DNA of 64,000 nt from CAYQSU01 sp964420325 (GCA_964420325.1 CAYQSU010000006.1:13184-77183), one strand, 5' to 3'. Positions 43,408-52,648 are shown, counted from the first letter of the stretch. Translations and numbers: made by a program. The notes: generated by a model from the sequence alone, not told the origin.

Positions 43408-44160
43408 CTAGCGGTGGTAGCCGCCGTCGAGGCGGAGTACGGTGCCGTTGACCATGACGTTCTTGATGACATGCATCACCAGCATCGCAAACTCGGCCGG
43501 GTCCCCGAAACGATGGGGAAACGGGATCGCGTGCACCAGCCGAGAATCGAGATTCTTCTCCATGGCGAAGAGGGTTGGCGTGCCGAACAGTCCGGGAGCA
43601 ATGCCGACGACGCGAATGCCGAGCGGGCCGAGCTCTCGTGCGGCGGGCAGAATCATGCTGACTACGCCGCCCTTGGACGCGGCATAGGCTGCCTCTCCAC
43701 TTTGCCCCTCATACGCCGAGACGGACGCCGTGGAGACAATGATGCCGCGCTCGCCATGGGCCAACCGTTTAAGAGTGGCCATGTCTGCCGCAGCGAGCCG
43801 CATCATGTTGAAGGTCGAGATCAGGTTGACTTCGACGAGCTGCCTGAAGCTGTCCAGCAACATCGGCCCGGTCTTGCTGAGGATGGTCTGGGTATGACCG
43901 CGGCCGACGCAGTGCACCAGAACCCGAGCCGGCCCGTTCACCTCTCGCGCCTTTTTCAGCGCGTCCTCGGCAGCGCTTGAATCGGAGACATCGCAGGGAA
44001 TGGCCAAAGCATTCACCTCGCGGGCAACCGTCTCGAGGCGCGGTAGGTCGATATCGATAAGGGCCACCCGGGCGCCCGCCTCTGCAAGGAAACGTGCGGT
44101 TTCCGCTCCCAGCCCGGATGCAGCGCCGGTGATGACGGCGGCGCATTGCCATAGTTCCAC
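43408..44160 (-). CDS. short-chain dehydrogenase, 3-hydroxyacyl-CoA dehydrogenase type 2-like
   Basis: A 250-residue classical SDR. The NAD-binding TGAASGLGAETARFL (residues 12-26), the Asp-containing ALIDID that favours NAD, the active-site Tyr/Lys in YAASKGG, and the Ser in VSTASVSAYEGQSG are intact. The C-terminal GTPTLFAMEKNL...MVNGTVLRLDGGYHR resembles human HSD17B10/bacterial 3-hydroxyacyl-CoA dehydrogenases acting on branched or short acyl-CoAs. Start GTG 44160 follows GGGAGGAG. The open frame upstream runs antisense through maf and aroE and is not the gene. Confidence 0.85.
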   Translation of the reverse strand: MELWQCAAVITGAASGLGAETARFLAEAGARVALIDIDLPRLETVAREVNALAIPCDVSDSSAAEDALKKAREVNGPARVLVHCVGRGHTQTILSKTGPMLLDSFRQLVEVNLISTFNMMRLAAADMATLKRLAHGERGIIVSTASVSAYEGQSGEAAYAASKGGVVSMILPAARELGPLGIRVVGIAPGLFGTPTLFAMEKNLDSRLVHAIPFPHRFGDPAEFAMLVMHVIKNVMVNGTVLRLDGGYHR

Positions 44161-44289
44161 GGTGAACTCCTCCCTTCGATGTGTTCTGGTCGCGGGTGCG
44201 TCGGGTATTCTCGGCAGAATGGCAAGCGTTTCCAACGATTTTAGTGTGTACTCGCCGGAAATCGGTGCATGGGACGGCGAGGCAAGGCC

Positions 44290-44898
44290 ATGACGCAAAA
44301 CGGCATTTCGCTCATCCTGGCGTCGGCCAGCCTCGCCCGTCAGCGGATGCTGGCCGAGGCGGGCGTCGTCTTCACTAGCGTTTCCGCTGACATCGACGAG
44401 ACCCGGATCAAGTCCTCGGCCGAGGCGCGCGATCTCGGACCTGCCGCCATGGCGCTGGCTCTTGCCGAGGCGAAGGCGGTTTCCGTCTCTAGGCGCCATC
44501 CCGAAGCGTTGGTCATCGGCGCCGATCAAGTCCTCGAATGCCAAGGACACCGCTTCGACAAGCCGGCCGATGAGGCGGAAGCCGCTGCCACCCTCGTCGC
44601 GCTGCGCGGGAAAACGCACCGCTTGATCAGTGCGGTTGCGGCGGCGCGTGGGGGAACGTGCACCTGGCAATACGCCGACACTGCCTGGCTCACGATGCGT
44701 CTGTTCAGCGATGCCTTTCTCCGGCAATTCGTCGGCGAGTGTGGAGCGGACATGCTGCAATCCGTCGGCGCCTACCGCATCGAGGGGCCGGGCGTGCACC
44801 TGTTTTCGCGCATCGAGGGCGATCACTTCGTTATTCTCGGCCTTCCCTTGCTGCCGCTTCTCGGCTTCCTGAGACGCGAGCATATACTTGCGGAGTAG
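44290..44898 (+). CDS. maf: Maf-family nucleotide pyrophosphatase
   Basis: A 202-residue Maf/YceF-type nucleoside triphosphate pyrophosphatase that hydrolyses modified or non-canonical nucleotides. The SLILASASLARQRML start matches the family's SxSPRR opening with A in place of P. VIGADQVLECQG, DKPADEAEAAATL and YRIEGPGVHLFSRIEGDHF follow. It begins the rightward maf-aroE-coaE-dnaQ run beside the origin. An in-frame ATG at 44269 would add seven residues. Confidence 0.92.
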   Translation: MTQNGISLILASASLARQRMLAEAGVVFTSVSADIDETRIKSSAEARDLGPAAMALALAEAKAVSVSRRHPEALVIGADQVLECQGHRFDKPADEAEAAATLVALRGKTHRLISAVAAARGGTCTWQYADTAWLTMRLFSDAFLRQFVGECGADMLQSVGAYRIEGPGVHLFSRIEGDHFVILGLPLLPLLGFLRREHILAE

Positions 44899-44901
44899 GC
44901 G

Positions 44902-45750
44902 GTGGCGTTGAGCGGAACAACAAAGGTCGCCGGTATCATCGGTTGGCCGGTCGCCCATTCCCTGTCGCCGAGGCTGCACGGCTACTGGCTCGATCGCTAC
45001 GGCATCGATGGCGTCTACGTGCCTCTTCCGGTCAGGCCTGCCGATCTGGTCGGTGCTCTGGAGGCTCTTTCCAAGCTCGGCCTTGTCGGCGCCAATGTCA
45101 CCGTTCCCCACAAGGAGAAAGCGCTTGCAGCCGTCCATAGCGTGTCCGAGGAGGCAAGGAGGATCGGCGCCGTCAACACCGTCGTCGTGCTCGAGGACGG
45201 CGAACTGCACGGAAGCATCACCGACGGCCTCGGTTTCTTGGCCAGCATGACCGAAGCGATAGGAGGCTGGAGAGCCGATGCCGGGCCGGTGGTCGTCATC
45301 GGAGCCGGGGGAGCGGCCCGGGCGGTGTGCGCGGCTCTCCTCGATGACGGCGCACCCGAGATCCGCCTCGTGAACCGGACCCGGTCGCGGGCCGAAGCGC
45401 TCGCGCGCTTCCTGGGCGGTCCCATCGTCGTCACCTCTTGGGCCGATCGCAGCCGCGCCCTCTCCGGAGCTGCGGCGCTGGTCAATACCACCACGCTCGG
45501 GATGGAAGGGAGCGCGCCTCTGGACCTCGACCTGGCTTTCCTTCCCGGCGAGGCGGTGGTGGCCGATATCGTCTATCGGCCCCTGATCACGCCGCTGCTG
45601 GCGGCCGCGGCCGCGAGAGGACATCGCATCGTCGACGGCCTCGGCATGCTGTTGCATCAGGCCCGGCCCGCCTTTGCGGCCTGGTTCGGGGTCGAGCCGG
45701 AGGTGACCCGGGAGCTCCGCGCGTTTGTTCTGGAGGGGCTGGCGCGCTAG
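44902..45750 (+). CDS. aroE: shikimate dehydrogenase
   Basis: A 282-residue NADP-dependent enzyme reducing 3-dehydroshikimate. The substrate-site HSLSPRLHGYW, catalytic Lys and Asp in NVTVPHKEKAL and GSITDGLGF, and the dinucleotide-binding GAGGAARAVCAALL are present. The NRTRSRAEAL basic loop suits NADP. The GTG start comes three bases after maf; the stop overlaps the coaE start by one base. It supplies shikimate to the same pathway as the DAHP synthase at 18.3 kb. Confidence 0.94.
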   Translation: MALSGTTKVAGIIGWPVAHSLSPRLHGYWLDRYGIDGVYVPLPVRPADLVGALEALSKLGLVGANVTVPHKEKALAAVHSVSEEARRIGAVNTVVVLEDGELHGSITDGLGFLASMTEAIGGWRADAGPVVVIGAGGAARAVCAALLDDGAPEIRLVNRTRSRAEALARFLGGPIVVTSWADRSRALSGAAALVNTTTLGMEGSAPLDLDLAFLPGEAVVADIVYRPLITPLLAAAAARGHRIVDGLGMLLHQARPAFAAWFGVEPEVTRELRAFVLEGLAR

Positions 45751-46421
45751 TGGTGGTTTTGGGTCTCACCGGTTCGATTGCGATGGGCAAGACAACGGCT
45801 GCGAAAATGGTCCGTCGACTGGGTATCCCGGTGTTCGATGCCGACGGCTGTGTTCACGCGCTGCTGGCGAGGAACGGTCGGGCCGTGGACGCCGTCGGTC
45901 GGCTCTTTCCGGAAGTGATCGCAGAAGGAGCGGTCGATCGCGCGGCGCTGGCCCGCCGCGTGTTCGCCTCGAGCGGAGCGCTCGCCTCACTGGAAGCCGT
46001 TCTCCACCCGCTGGTGCGAGAACGGCAGTCGTGGTTTCTCAAGGTCGAAGCAAGGCAGGGGCGACGCGTGGTCGTTCTCGATATTCCTCTCCTGTTCGAG
46101 ACCGGGGGCGACACCGTCTGTGATGCCGTTGCCGTGGTATCGGCGCCGGAGTTCGTTCAGCGGCGCCGCCTCAGGGAACGGCCAGGATTGGGTGCGTCCC
46201 GGTTGCACGCGACGCTTGCTCGTCAGATGACCGATGTCGAGAAACGGAGGCGAGCGGACTACGTCATTCCCACCGGCCTCGGCAAGGCCTTTACCTTCGC
46301 GACGATCACGCGAATCGTCGCCGACTGTTCGCGGCGCAAAGGCGGTCGATGGATGACCTCCGAGAGAGGAGCCTGGCGACGCCGCGATGCGCGGAAACCT
46401 TCGGAGGCCTTTCATGCGTGA
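45750..46421 (+). CDS. coaE: dephospho-CoA kinase
   Basis: A 223-residue kinase for the last step of coenzyme A synthesis. The P-loop is GLTGSIAMGKTTAAKM (residues 5-20). FDADGCVHALL, VLHPLVRERQ, VVLDIPLLFETG and RQMTDVEKRRRADYVI are all family motifs. Two adjacent GTG codons at 45750 and 45753 could start it; the first overlaps the aroE stop. Its 3' end overlaps dnaQ by eight bases, where SD GGAGG lies. Confidence 0.94.
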   Translation: MVVLGLTGSIAMGKTTAAKMVRRLGIPVFDADGCVHALLARNGRAVDAVGRLFPEVIAEGAVDRAALARRVFASSGALASLEAVLHPLVRERQSWFLKVEARQGRRVVVLDIPLLFETGGDTVCDAVAVVSAPEFVQRRRLRERPGLGASRLHATLARQMTDVEKRRRADYVIPTGLGKAFTFATITRIVADCSRRKGGRWMTSERGAWRRRDARKPSEAFHA

Positions 46422-47088
46422 GATCGTCCTCGATACGGAAACCACCGGGCTCGATCCGTTGGCCGGCCATCGCGTCGTCGAACTCGGCTGCGTGGAACTG
46501 GTCAATCACGTGCAGACGGGGCGCACCTTCCAGCAGTACATCAACCCCCAGCGGAGCATGCCGCAGGGTGCCTTCGCCGTTCACGGGCTGGCGGATGAGT
46601 TCCTTTCCAAGCAGCCGCTGTTTCAGCACGTTGCCGAGGCCTTTCTCGGTTTTATCGCGGACTCCCCGCTGGTCATCCATAATGCCGCCTTTGACCTGGC
46701 CTTTCTCAACGCAGAGCTCGAGCGCACCGGGCACGCCGCGATCCCGGCCAGTCGGGCGATCGACACCGTCGATCTGGCGCGAAGGAGGTTTCCGGGGGCA
46801 CCAGCCAACCTTGATGCGTTGTGCCGGCGGTTCGCCATCGATCTCTCGCTGCGGACGCTGCACGGAGCGTTGAAAGACGCCCACCTCCTCGCCGAGGTCT
46901 ATCTCGAACTCCTCGGCGGACGCCAACCGGGTCTCGCGCTGGTCGCGGCGGGGACCCGATCAGCCGCCGTGCAGCCAAGGAAGCATGCGCCGCGGCTCAT
47001 CGCACCGTCGGCGGAAGAGGCCGCGGCCCACCAGGCGCTGCTTGATCGCCTGCCCAAACCGCTGTGGCGGCAGATCCCGGATCCCTAA
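46414..47088 (+). CDS. dnaQ: DNA polymerase III epsilon (proofreading) subunit
   Basis: A 224-residue DEDDh 3'-5' exonuclease. ExoI is IVLDTETTGLD (residues 4-14), exoII NAAFDLAFLN, and exoIII HGALKDAHLLAEVY. The tail (after about residue 170) would contact the alpha subunit. The ATG at 46414 follows GGAGG and overlaps coaE. It is close to the predicted origin, and its stop overlaps secB on the opposite strand by four bases. Confidence 0.95.
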   Translation: MREIVLDTETTGLDPLAGHRVVELGCVELVNHVQTGRTFQQYINPQRSMPQGAFAVHGLADEFLSKQPLFQHVAEAFLGFIADSPLVIHNAAFDLAFLNAELERTGHAAIPASRAIDTVDLARRRFPGAPANLDALCRRFAIDLSLRTLHGALKDAHLLAEVYLELLGGRQPGLALVAAGTRSAAVQPRKHAPRLIAPSAEEAAAHQALLDRLPKPLWRQIPDP

Positions 47089-47675
47089 TGGGCAGGCGGA
47101 GAGGCGTCGCTGCCGGCGGCGGCGCTGTTCTTCTGTCGCTGCTGTTCCTGCAACTGATGCTGGTACATGCCGACGAAGTCGATCGGGCCCAGCATCAGCG
47201 GCATGAACCCGCCGTCCCGCGTCGTGTTGGCGATGATCTGTCTGGCGAACGGGAACAGCAGCCGCGGGCACTCGATCAAAAGGACCGGCCGCAAGGCCTC
47301 GTCCGGAACGTTGATCGTGAACACGCCACCGTAGGCGAGTTCCATCAGGAACGCGGTGGCCTGCCCGATCTTGCAATCGGCCTGGGTATGCAGAACGACC
47401 TCGTAGGCGTCACCGCTCAGAGGTGAGGCCTGGACGTTGACGTTGACGTTGATCTCCGGCTGCTGGTTCTGCATCTGGGCGAAGATCGACGGCGCCGCGG
47501 GCACCTCGAACGACAGATCCTTGACATACTGGGAGTTGATGACGAGGGGCGGTCTGTTGGCCGCTGAGCCGCCGCCGTCGTTTCGGCCCCGTGCGTCGCC
47601 GCTCGTGATCGGTTGCTGCCGGTCCTCGTCGGGCGCCTCAGCGCTTGCGCGCCGATCCTCGGGCGTGTCGGCCAT
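47085..47675 (-). CDS. secB: protein-export chaperone SecB
   Basis: A 196-residue tetrameric chaperone that keeps presecretory proteins unfolded and hands them to SecA. The core (about residues 45-180) contains INSQYVKDLSFEVPAAPSIF, INVNVNVQASPL, ECPRLLFPFARQIIANTTRDGGFMP family runs (read in pieces) and LGPIDFVGMYQ. It has a longer, acidic N-terminal tail of about 40 residues and a Ser/Ala-rich C-terminus. SecB at this place beside dnaQ is standard for the alphaproteobacterial origin region. Confidence 0.95.
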   Translation of the reverse strand: MADTPEDRRASAEAPDEDRQQPITSGDARGRNDGGGSAANRPPLVINSQYVKDLSFEVPAAPSIFAQMQNQQPEINVNVNVQASPLSGDAYEVVLHTQADCKIGQATAFLMELAYGGVFTINVPDEALRPVLLIECPRLLFPFARQIIANTTRDGGFMPLMLGPIDFVGMYQHQLQEQQRQKNSAAAGSDASPPAH

Positions 47676-47772
47676 GGCTGCACCTTGTCCTGACTGGGTG
47701 CGGAGTGGCTAACACGGAACGCGGCGAAGGACAACCGCAAGCGTCGCCGGGCTCGACCGGACGTCTGCTTCC

Positions 47773-48300
47773 CTACTCGCCGTCCGGTTTCCGCCACGGC
47801 GTTCTCTTGTGATCCGCCCCCCGCTGTGGTTCGCGGCGCGCGTGGCGAACCTCCTCATACTCGCCATCGATGACGACATGGCCTTCCGGAGAGCGCGGCC
47901 GGCCGTCTCTATCGGTCTCATCGGTCCATACCGTGACGCGGCCGGCGGCCCGGAGATGACGCGACAGCGCTTCGCGGAGGAGATGACGTGCGGCCGGGAC
48001 CAGCAACAGGAATCCCACCCCGTCCGTGACGAAGCCGGGCGTCAGGAGTAGGGCGCCCGCAGCCAGGATGCAGAATCCATCGAAGACCTCGACCAGAGGA
48101 AACCGCCCTGCGTTGAGGCTGGCTTGAGCGCGGCCGAGCGTCGAGAAGCCTTGGTGCCGCACCAGCGCAGCGCCCAGGACCGCCGTGAAGATCACGGCGC
48201 CGACCGTCGGCCAAAGCCCGAAGCGATCGCCGGCTTCGATCAGGAGAGCGATTTCGCCAATCGGAACTGCCACGAAAGCTGCGATCAAGACCAGGCCCAT
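47773..48300 (-). CDS. fxsA: FxsA family membrane protein
   Basis: A 175-residue inner-membrane protein with an FxsA domain. Two to four spans are visible (LVLIAAFVAVPIGEIALLI, the LWPTVGAVIFTAVLGAALV segment and LLLTPGFVTDGVGFLLL), with GxxxLxxQG-type RHQGFSTLGRAQ between them. FxsA (suppressor of F exclusion) has no clear biochemical role. The C-terminal 55 residues are charged and cytoplasmic. It is next to secB with a 97-base gap, and divergent from the Tim44 gene. Confidence 0.88.
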   Translation of the reverse strand: MGLVLIAAFVAVPIGEIALLIEAGDRFGLWPTVGAVIFTAVLGAALVRHQGFSTLGRAQASLNAGRFPLVEVFDGFCILAAGALLLTPGFVTDGVGFLLLVPAARHLLREALSRHLRAAGRVTVWTDETDRDGRPRSPEGHVVIDGEYEEVRHARREPQRGADHKRTPWRKPDGE

Positions 48301-48469
48301 GGTTGCTCCCGCTGCCTCTGCCGCCTATCTATTGTTGAGCGGTCGGCGCCCCGGCGGAGACACACTTGGCTGGACCTCCGGGAAGCAAGCCGCTAACGTG
48401 AATTCGGCGGTGTGTACCCGGCCGACGCACTACGGTCCAGTTGCATGCCAATGTTGAACAGACGAGCTG

Positions 48470-49168
48470 ATGAGCGGCGATTTCCAGGTTCTCGACCTCA
48501 TACTTTTCGCCCTCGTGGCGGCGTTCCTGGTCCTTCGTCTCAGGAGCGTGCTCGGTCGGCGTGACGGACACCGAGGTCCGGCGCCGGATCCGTTCAAGAG
48601 CCCGACCGGTCGGGAGCACTCGGACGACAGGGTGGTCCGGCTGCCTGATCGCGGCGAACGCCCGGCGGAAGCGACTGAGCCTGCTCCTGCCGCCAAGACC
48701 GAGGGATCGGCGTCGGCCCTTGAGGCCAGTCTGACCACGATCAAGGTCGCCGACCCGGTTTTTGATGGCGATGAGTTCCTGTCCGGGGCCCGCATGGCTT
48801 TCGAGTTGATCCTCAACGCGTTCGCGGCCGGGGATACGGCCACGTTGAAGCCCCTGTTGAGCCCCGAGGTGTTCGCCAACTTCGCGCAATCCATCCGCGA
48901 TCGGCAGCAGGCGGGGGAGGCGATGGAGCTGGCCCAAGTCAACATCCGTTCGGCGGACATCGTTGAAGCCTATATGGCGGGGCGCACGGCGCATGTCACC
49001 GTCAAGTTCGTCAGCGAGCAGGCCACGGTCGTCCGCAACGAGGAGGCCGAGCAGGTCGAAGGCGATCCGCACGCACCGACCGAGGTCACCGACTATTGGA
49101 CCTTTGCACGTGACACGCGCAGCGGCGATCCGAACTGGATGCTTGTGGCGACCGGCAGCCAGGAGTGA
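48470..49168 (+). CDS. Tim44/TimA-domain protein
   Basis: A 232-residue protein with an N-terminal anchor (QVLDLILFALVAAFLVLRL), a linker rich in Arg, Pro and Glu, and a C-terminal Tim44-like domain (about 95-230). The domain has AFELILNAFAAGDTATLKPLLSPEVFANFAQSI in consecutive pieces and a final DTRSGDPNWMLVATG. Alphaproteobacterial TimA-type proteins are exported or membrane-bound relatives of mitochondrial Tim44. It overlaps mltA by four bases (GTGA). Confidence 0.9.
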   Translation: MSGDFQVLDLILFALVAAFLVLRLRSVLGRRDGHRGPAPDPFKSPTGREHSDDRVVRLPDRGERPAEATEPAPAAKTEGSASALEASLTTIKVADPVFDGDEFLSGARMAFELILNAFAAGDTATLKPLLSPEVFANFAQSIRDRQQAGEAMELAQVNIRSADIVEAYMAGRTAHVTVKFVSEQATVVRNEEAEQVEGDPHAPTEVTDYWTFARDTRSGDPNWMLVATGSQE

Positions 49169-50358
49169 CCCCCCGGGGACCTGACCGGAATCTGCGCGCC
49201 TGGCGGGTCGTCCGGCACCTTGCGGTGGTTGCGTTGGCGGTCGCGGCCGTCGCGTGCGCGCCTCCGCGGTCCGGTGTGGACCTGAACCCGGTTGGTTTTG
49301 CCGATCTACCCGACTGGAGGCTCGACGATGCCGCTGCGGCCTTGACCGCTTTCCGGCGGTCCTGTGCGCGACTGAAGTCGGCGCCGGCGGATCGGGCAAT
49401 GACTGTCGGTGCCGCTGCCGGCACCGTCGCCGACTGGCAGGCCGTATGCGCCGCCGCGGGCCTCGTCGCCGACGGTAACGACGAAGCCGCCAGAGGCTAC
49501 TTTGAGCGCTCCTTTGTTCCCTACCTCGTTCGTTGGGACGGAGATGCCGCAGGCCTGTTCACCGGCTACTACGAGCCCGAGCTGCGCGGTGCCTGGGTGC
49601 GGAGCGATCGCTTCGGGGTTCCGATCTACGGTCCTCCCGCCGATCTGGTTGTCGTCGACCTCGGGCGGTTCGATGCGGCCCTGAAGGGCCGCCGGATCGT
49701 CGGCCGGGTGAACGACGGATCCTTGGCGCCCTATCCCGCGCGGGCCGAGATCGAGACCGGCGTGCTCGCGGGCAGAGGCCTTGAGCTGCTTTTCGTCGAT
49801 GATCCGATCGACGCGTTCTTCCTCCACATCCAGGGATCGGGTCGGGTGATCATGGATGACGGCAGTGCCGTGCGCTTGGGTTTTGCCGCGAGGAACGGCC
49901 GGCCCTACTTCGCGATCGGACGCGAACTGGTTCGTCGCGGCGTCCTTGCCCGAGACGAGGTCTCCATGCAGTCGATCCGGGCTTGGCTTCAGGCCCATCC
50001 GGCCGAGGCGTCGGCGGTGATGGCACTGAATGAATCGTTCATCTTCTTCCGTCTCGTCGATGGCGAGGCGCCGCTGGGCGCCCAGGGGGTGGCACTGACG
50101 CCGGGCCGCAGTCTCGCCGTCGACCCGGAGATAATACCACTGGGGCTGCCGCTTTGGCTCGACACCATTGATCCGCTCGATCCCGAGCGACCGCTGCGCC
50201 GGCTCGTTGTCGCCCAGGATACCGGATCGGCGATCAAGGGCGCGGTCCGCGGCGATCTGTTTTTCGGCTCCGGCGAGAACGCCGCCCTCCGGGCCGGCGC
50301 GATGAACCGCCCCGGCCGCTACTATGTGTTTCTGCCCAAACAGTTACCCTTGAACTGA
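49165..50358 (+). CDS. mltA: membrane-bound lytic murein transglycosylase A
   Basis: A 397-residue MltA. A signal sequence ends in a lipobox-like AVAC at about residue 31, so it should be an outer-membrane lipoprotein. FTGYYEPELRG, IQGSGRVIMDDGS and the 3D-domain end (VAQDTGSAIKGAVRGDLF with its catalytic Asp residues, GSGENA) are diagnostic. It cleaves the glycan backbone to 1,6-anhydromuropeptides. It is coupled to the Tim44 gene; in related genomes smr commonly follows, but here lutABC intervenes. Confidence 0.94.
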   Translation: MTPRGPDRNLRAWRVVRHLAVVALAVAAVACAPPRSGVDLNPVGFADLPDWRLDDAAAALTAFRRSCARLKSAPADRAMTVGAAAGTVADWQAVCAAAGLVADGNDEAARGYFERSFVPYLVRWDGDAAGLFTGYYEPELRGAWVRSDRFGVPIYGPPADLVVVDLGRFDAALKGRRIVGRVNDGSLAPYPARAEIETGVLAGRGLELLFVDDPIDAFFLHIQGSGRVIMDDGSAVRLGFAARNGRPYFAIGRELVRRGVLARDEVSMQSIRAWLQAHPAEASAVMALNESFIFFRLVDGEAPLGAQGVALTPGRSLAVDPEIIPLGLPLWLDTIDPLDPERPLRRLVVAQDTGSAIKGAVRGDLFFGSGENAALRAGAMNRPGRYYVFLPKQLPLN

Positions 50359-50419
50359 AAGCGTTGCCAAGGGCCAGCTTCGTCTTGCTATTCCGGCGCG
50401 GAGCGCTCATTTTCTTCCC

Positions 50420-51196
50420 ATGACTGAGCGTCCGGCCCGGGTGGCGTTGTTCGTCACGTGCCTCGTCGACCTCATGCGCCCCGCCGTCGGCTTCGCGGCC
50501 GTCAAGCTGCTGACGGACGCCGGTTGCGAGGTCGCGGTGCCCGAGGCCCAGACGTGTTGCGGTCAGCCGGCGCTCAACTCGGGGGACCGCAGGGATGCCG
50601 CCCTCCTTGCCCGCCGGGTCATCGAGGCGTTCGAGGGCTTCGACTACGTGGTGCTGCCGTCGGGTTCGTGCGGCGGCACGATCAAGGTGCACTACCCCGA
50701 GCTGTTCACGGATGACCCCGTCATGGCCGGACGCGCTCGCGCGCTCGCTGCCCGTACGTTCGAGCTCACGACCTTCCTCAGCGACGTGCTCAAGGTCGGA
50801 CCGATTCGCGGGCGCTACCAGGGCGTCGCGACCTTCCACGACTCCTGTTCCGGTCTGCGCGAGCTCGGGATCAAAACGCAGCCGCGCACGCTGCTCTCGG
50901 GCATCGAAGGCCTGGAGATCCGAGAGATGAAGACCGCGGAGACCTGCTGCGGGTTCGGTGGCTTGTTCTGCGTCAAGTACCCGGGCGTTTCGGAAAAAAT
51001 GGTCGACGTCAAGGCCGACGACATTCGTGCCACCGGAGCCGACACCGTGCTCGGCGGCGACATGGGGTGCCTGATGAACATGGCCGGCCGCCTTCATCGG
51101 CGCGGCGACGCCGTTCGCGTCCGCCACGTCGCCGAGGTGCTCGCCGGCATGACCGACGAGGTCCCACCCATCGGAGGCACGAAGCCGACATCGTAG
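50420..51196 (+). CDS. lutA: L-lactate utilisation Fe-S protein LutA (YkgE)
   Basis: A 258-residue CCG-domain protein. Two CCG motifs are seen, TCCGQPALNSG (about residues 46-56) and TCCGFGGLFCVKYP (about 174-187), with a Cys-x-x-Gly pair SGSCGGT between. These are heterodisulfide-reductase-type cluster sites. VALFVTCLVDLMRPAVG is the LutA opening. With LutB and LutC it oxidises L-lactate to pyruvate. No SD of note; the gene starts the lutABC unit, 61 bases after mltA. Confidence 0.92.
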   Translation: MTERPARVALFVTCLVDLMRPAVGFAAVKLLTDAGCEVAVPEAQTCCGQPALNSGDRRDAALLARRVIEAFEGFDYVVLPSGSCGGTIKVHYPELFTDDPVMAGRARALAARTFELTTFLSDVLKVGPIRGRYQGVATFHDSCSGLRELGIKTQPRTLLSGIEGLEIREMKTAETCCGFGGLFCVKYPGVSEKMVDVKADDIRATGADTVLGGDMGCLMNMAGRLHRRGDAVRVRHVAEVLAGMTDEVPPIGGTKPTS

Positions 51197-51223
51197 CGGG
51201 TGCGGGAGGGGAGGAGTAGCCGG

Positions 51224-52648
51224 GTGCAGTCGACCGCGCGTTCGTTCAAGGTTAATGTCAAGTCCGCCCTCGCCGATGCCCAGCTGCAGACGGCGCTGCG
51301 GCGCTTTCCGGAGGGATTCCCGGTGAAGCGGCGGCTTGCCGTCGAGAGGCTGCCCGAGTTCGACGCGCTCCGGGATGCGGCGCGCGACATCAAGAACGAC
51401 GTTTTGCAGCATCTCGACGTCTATCTCGAGCGGTTCGAGACCAAGGTCATCGAGAGCGGCGGTCAGGTTCACTGGTGCAGGGATGCTGAGGAGGCGCGGC
51501 AGGCGGTCGTCGAGATCTGCCGGCAGGCCGGCGCGACCAACGTCACCAAGGCCAAGTCCATGATCGGCGAGGAGATCTCCATCAACGAGCGCCTCGAGGC
51601 CTCCGGCTTTCGGCCGGTGGAGACCGACCTCGGAGAGTACATCATCCAGCTTCGCGGCGAGCCGCCCAGTCACATCATTGCCCCCGCCATCCACCTGAAC
51701 AAGGACCAAGTGGCGGAAGCGTTCCGTCGGGAGCATAAGCACTTGCCGCCGGACCGCCCGCTGGAGGAGCCGCAGGTCATGCTCGAGGAGGCGCGGGAGA
51801 TCCTGCGCAAGGAGTTCCTCTCGGCCGACGTCGGCATCACCGGCGCCAACTTCCTGATCGCCGAGACGGGATCGATCGTGCTGGTGACCAACGAAGGCAA
51901 TGCCGACCTGACGCAGACTCTGCCTCGCGTTCAGATCGTCCTTGCCAGCATCGAGAAGGTGGTGCCGACGCTCGAGGACGCAACGACGATCCTGAGAGTT
52001 CTTGCCCGGTCGGCGACCGGCCAGGAGCTCTCGGTGTACACGACCTTCACCACCGGACCGCGGCGGAGTGGCGACAGCGACGGGCCGGAGGGCTTCCATG
52101 TCGTGCTCCTGGACAACGGCCGGACGCGCATCCTCGGCTCCGAATTCCGCGAGATCCTCCGCTGCATCCGCTGCGGCGCCTGCATCAACCATTGTCCGGT
52201 CTACGGCGCCATCGGCGGGCACGCGTACGGCTGGGTATACTCGGGACCCATGGGGGCGGTGCTGACGCCGAACCTGATCGGTCTCCAAGAGGCCGGGGAT
52301 CTTCCCAATGCCTCGACCCTGTGCGGCCGCTGCGAAGAGGTATGTCCGATGCGCATTCCGCTGCCGCGGATGCTGCGCCAGCTCCGGGAGCGCCAGTTCG
52401 CGCGGAAGCTCTCTCCCGCTACGCTCAGGGTCGGGCTCACGGGATGGGCGTTCCTTGCGAGGCGTACAGTCTTGTATCGATGGGCGACCCGTTTTGGCGT
52501 CGGACTGCTCGGCCTCTGCGGTCGCCGTAAGGGCTGGTTCAGGAGCCTGCCGCTCGCCGGCGGCTGGACGGCGGCGCGCGATCTGCCGGCGCCACAGGGC
52601 CGAACCTTCCAGGAGATGTGGTCGAGCAAGGGGGGCCGGCGGCGGTGA
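51224..52648 (+). CDS. lutB: L-lactate utilisation Fe-S protein LutB (YkgF)
   Basis: A 474-residue LUD-domain iron-sulfur protein. The N-terminal LUD domain (about 1-290) has TKAKSMIGEEI and DVGITGANFLIAETGSIVL. Two 4Fe-4S ferredoxin motifs follow, CIRCGACINHCPVYG and CGRCEEVCPMRIP. A C-terminal region with basic helices ends it. The GTG at 51224 follows a long SD (GGGAGGGGAGGAG), better than the GTG at 51200. The stop overlaps the lutC GTG by four bases. Confidence 0.94.
   Translation: MQSTARSFKVNVKSALADAQLQTALRRFPEGFPVKRRLAVERLPEFDALRDAARDIKNDVLQHLDVYLERFETKVIESGGQVHWCRDAEEARQAVVEICRQAGATNVTKAKSMIGEEISINERLEASGFRPVETDLGEYIIQLRGEPPSHIIAPAIHLNKDQVAEAFRREHKHLPPDRPLEEPQVMLEEAREILRKEFLSADVGITGANFLIAETGSIVLVTNEGNADLTQTLPRVQIVLASIEKVVPTLEDATTILRVLARSATGQELSVYTTFTTGPRRSGDSDGPEGFHVVLLDNGRTRILGSEFREILRCIRCGACINHCPVYGAIGGHAYGWVYSGPMGAVLTPNLIGLQEAGDLPNASTLCGRCEEVCPMRIPLPRMLRQLRERQFARKLSPATLRVGLTGWAFLARRTVLYRWATRFGVGLLGLCGRRKGWFRSLPLAGGWTAARDLPAPQGRTFQEMWSSKGGRRR

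Noticed and set aside
43408..45657. Minus-strand frame of about 750 codons covering the SDR gene and antisense to maf and aroE
   Set aside because: Only the part from the GTG at 44160 downstream matches an SDR; the upstream part is opposite real genes and has no family features.
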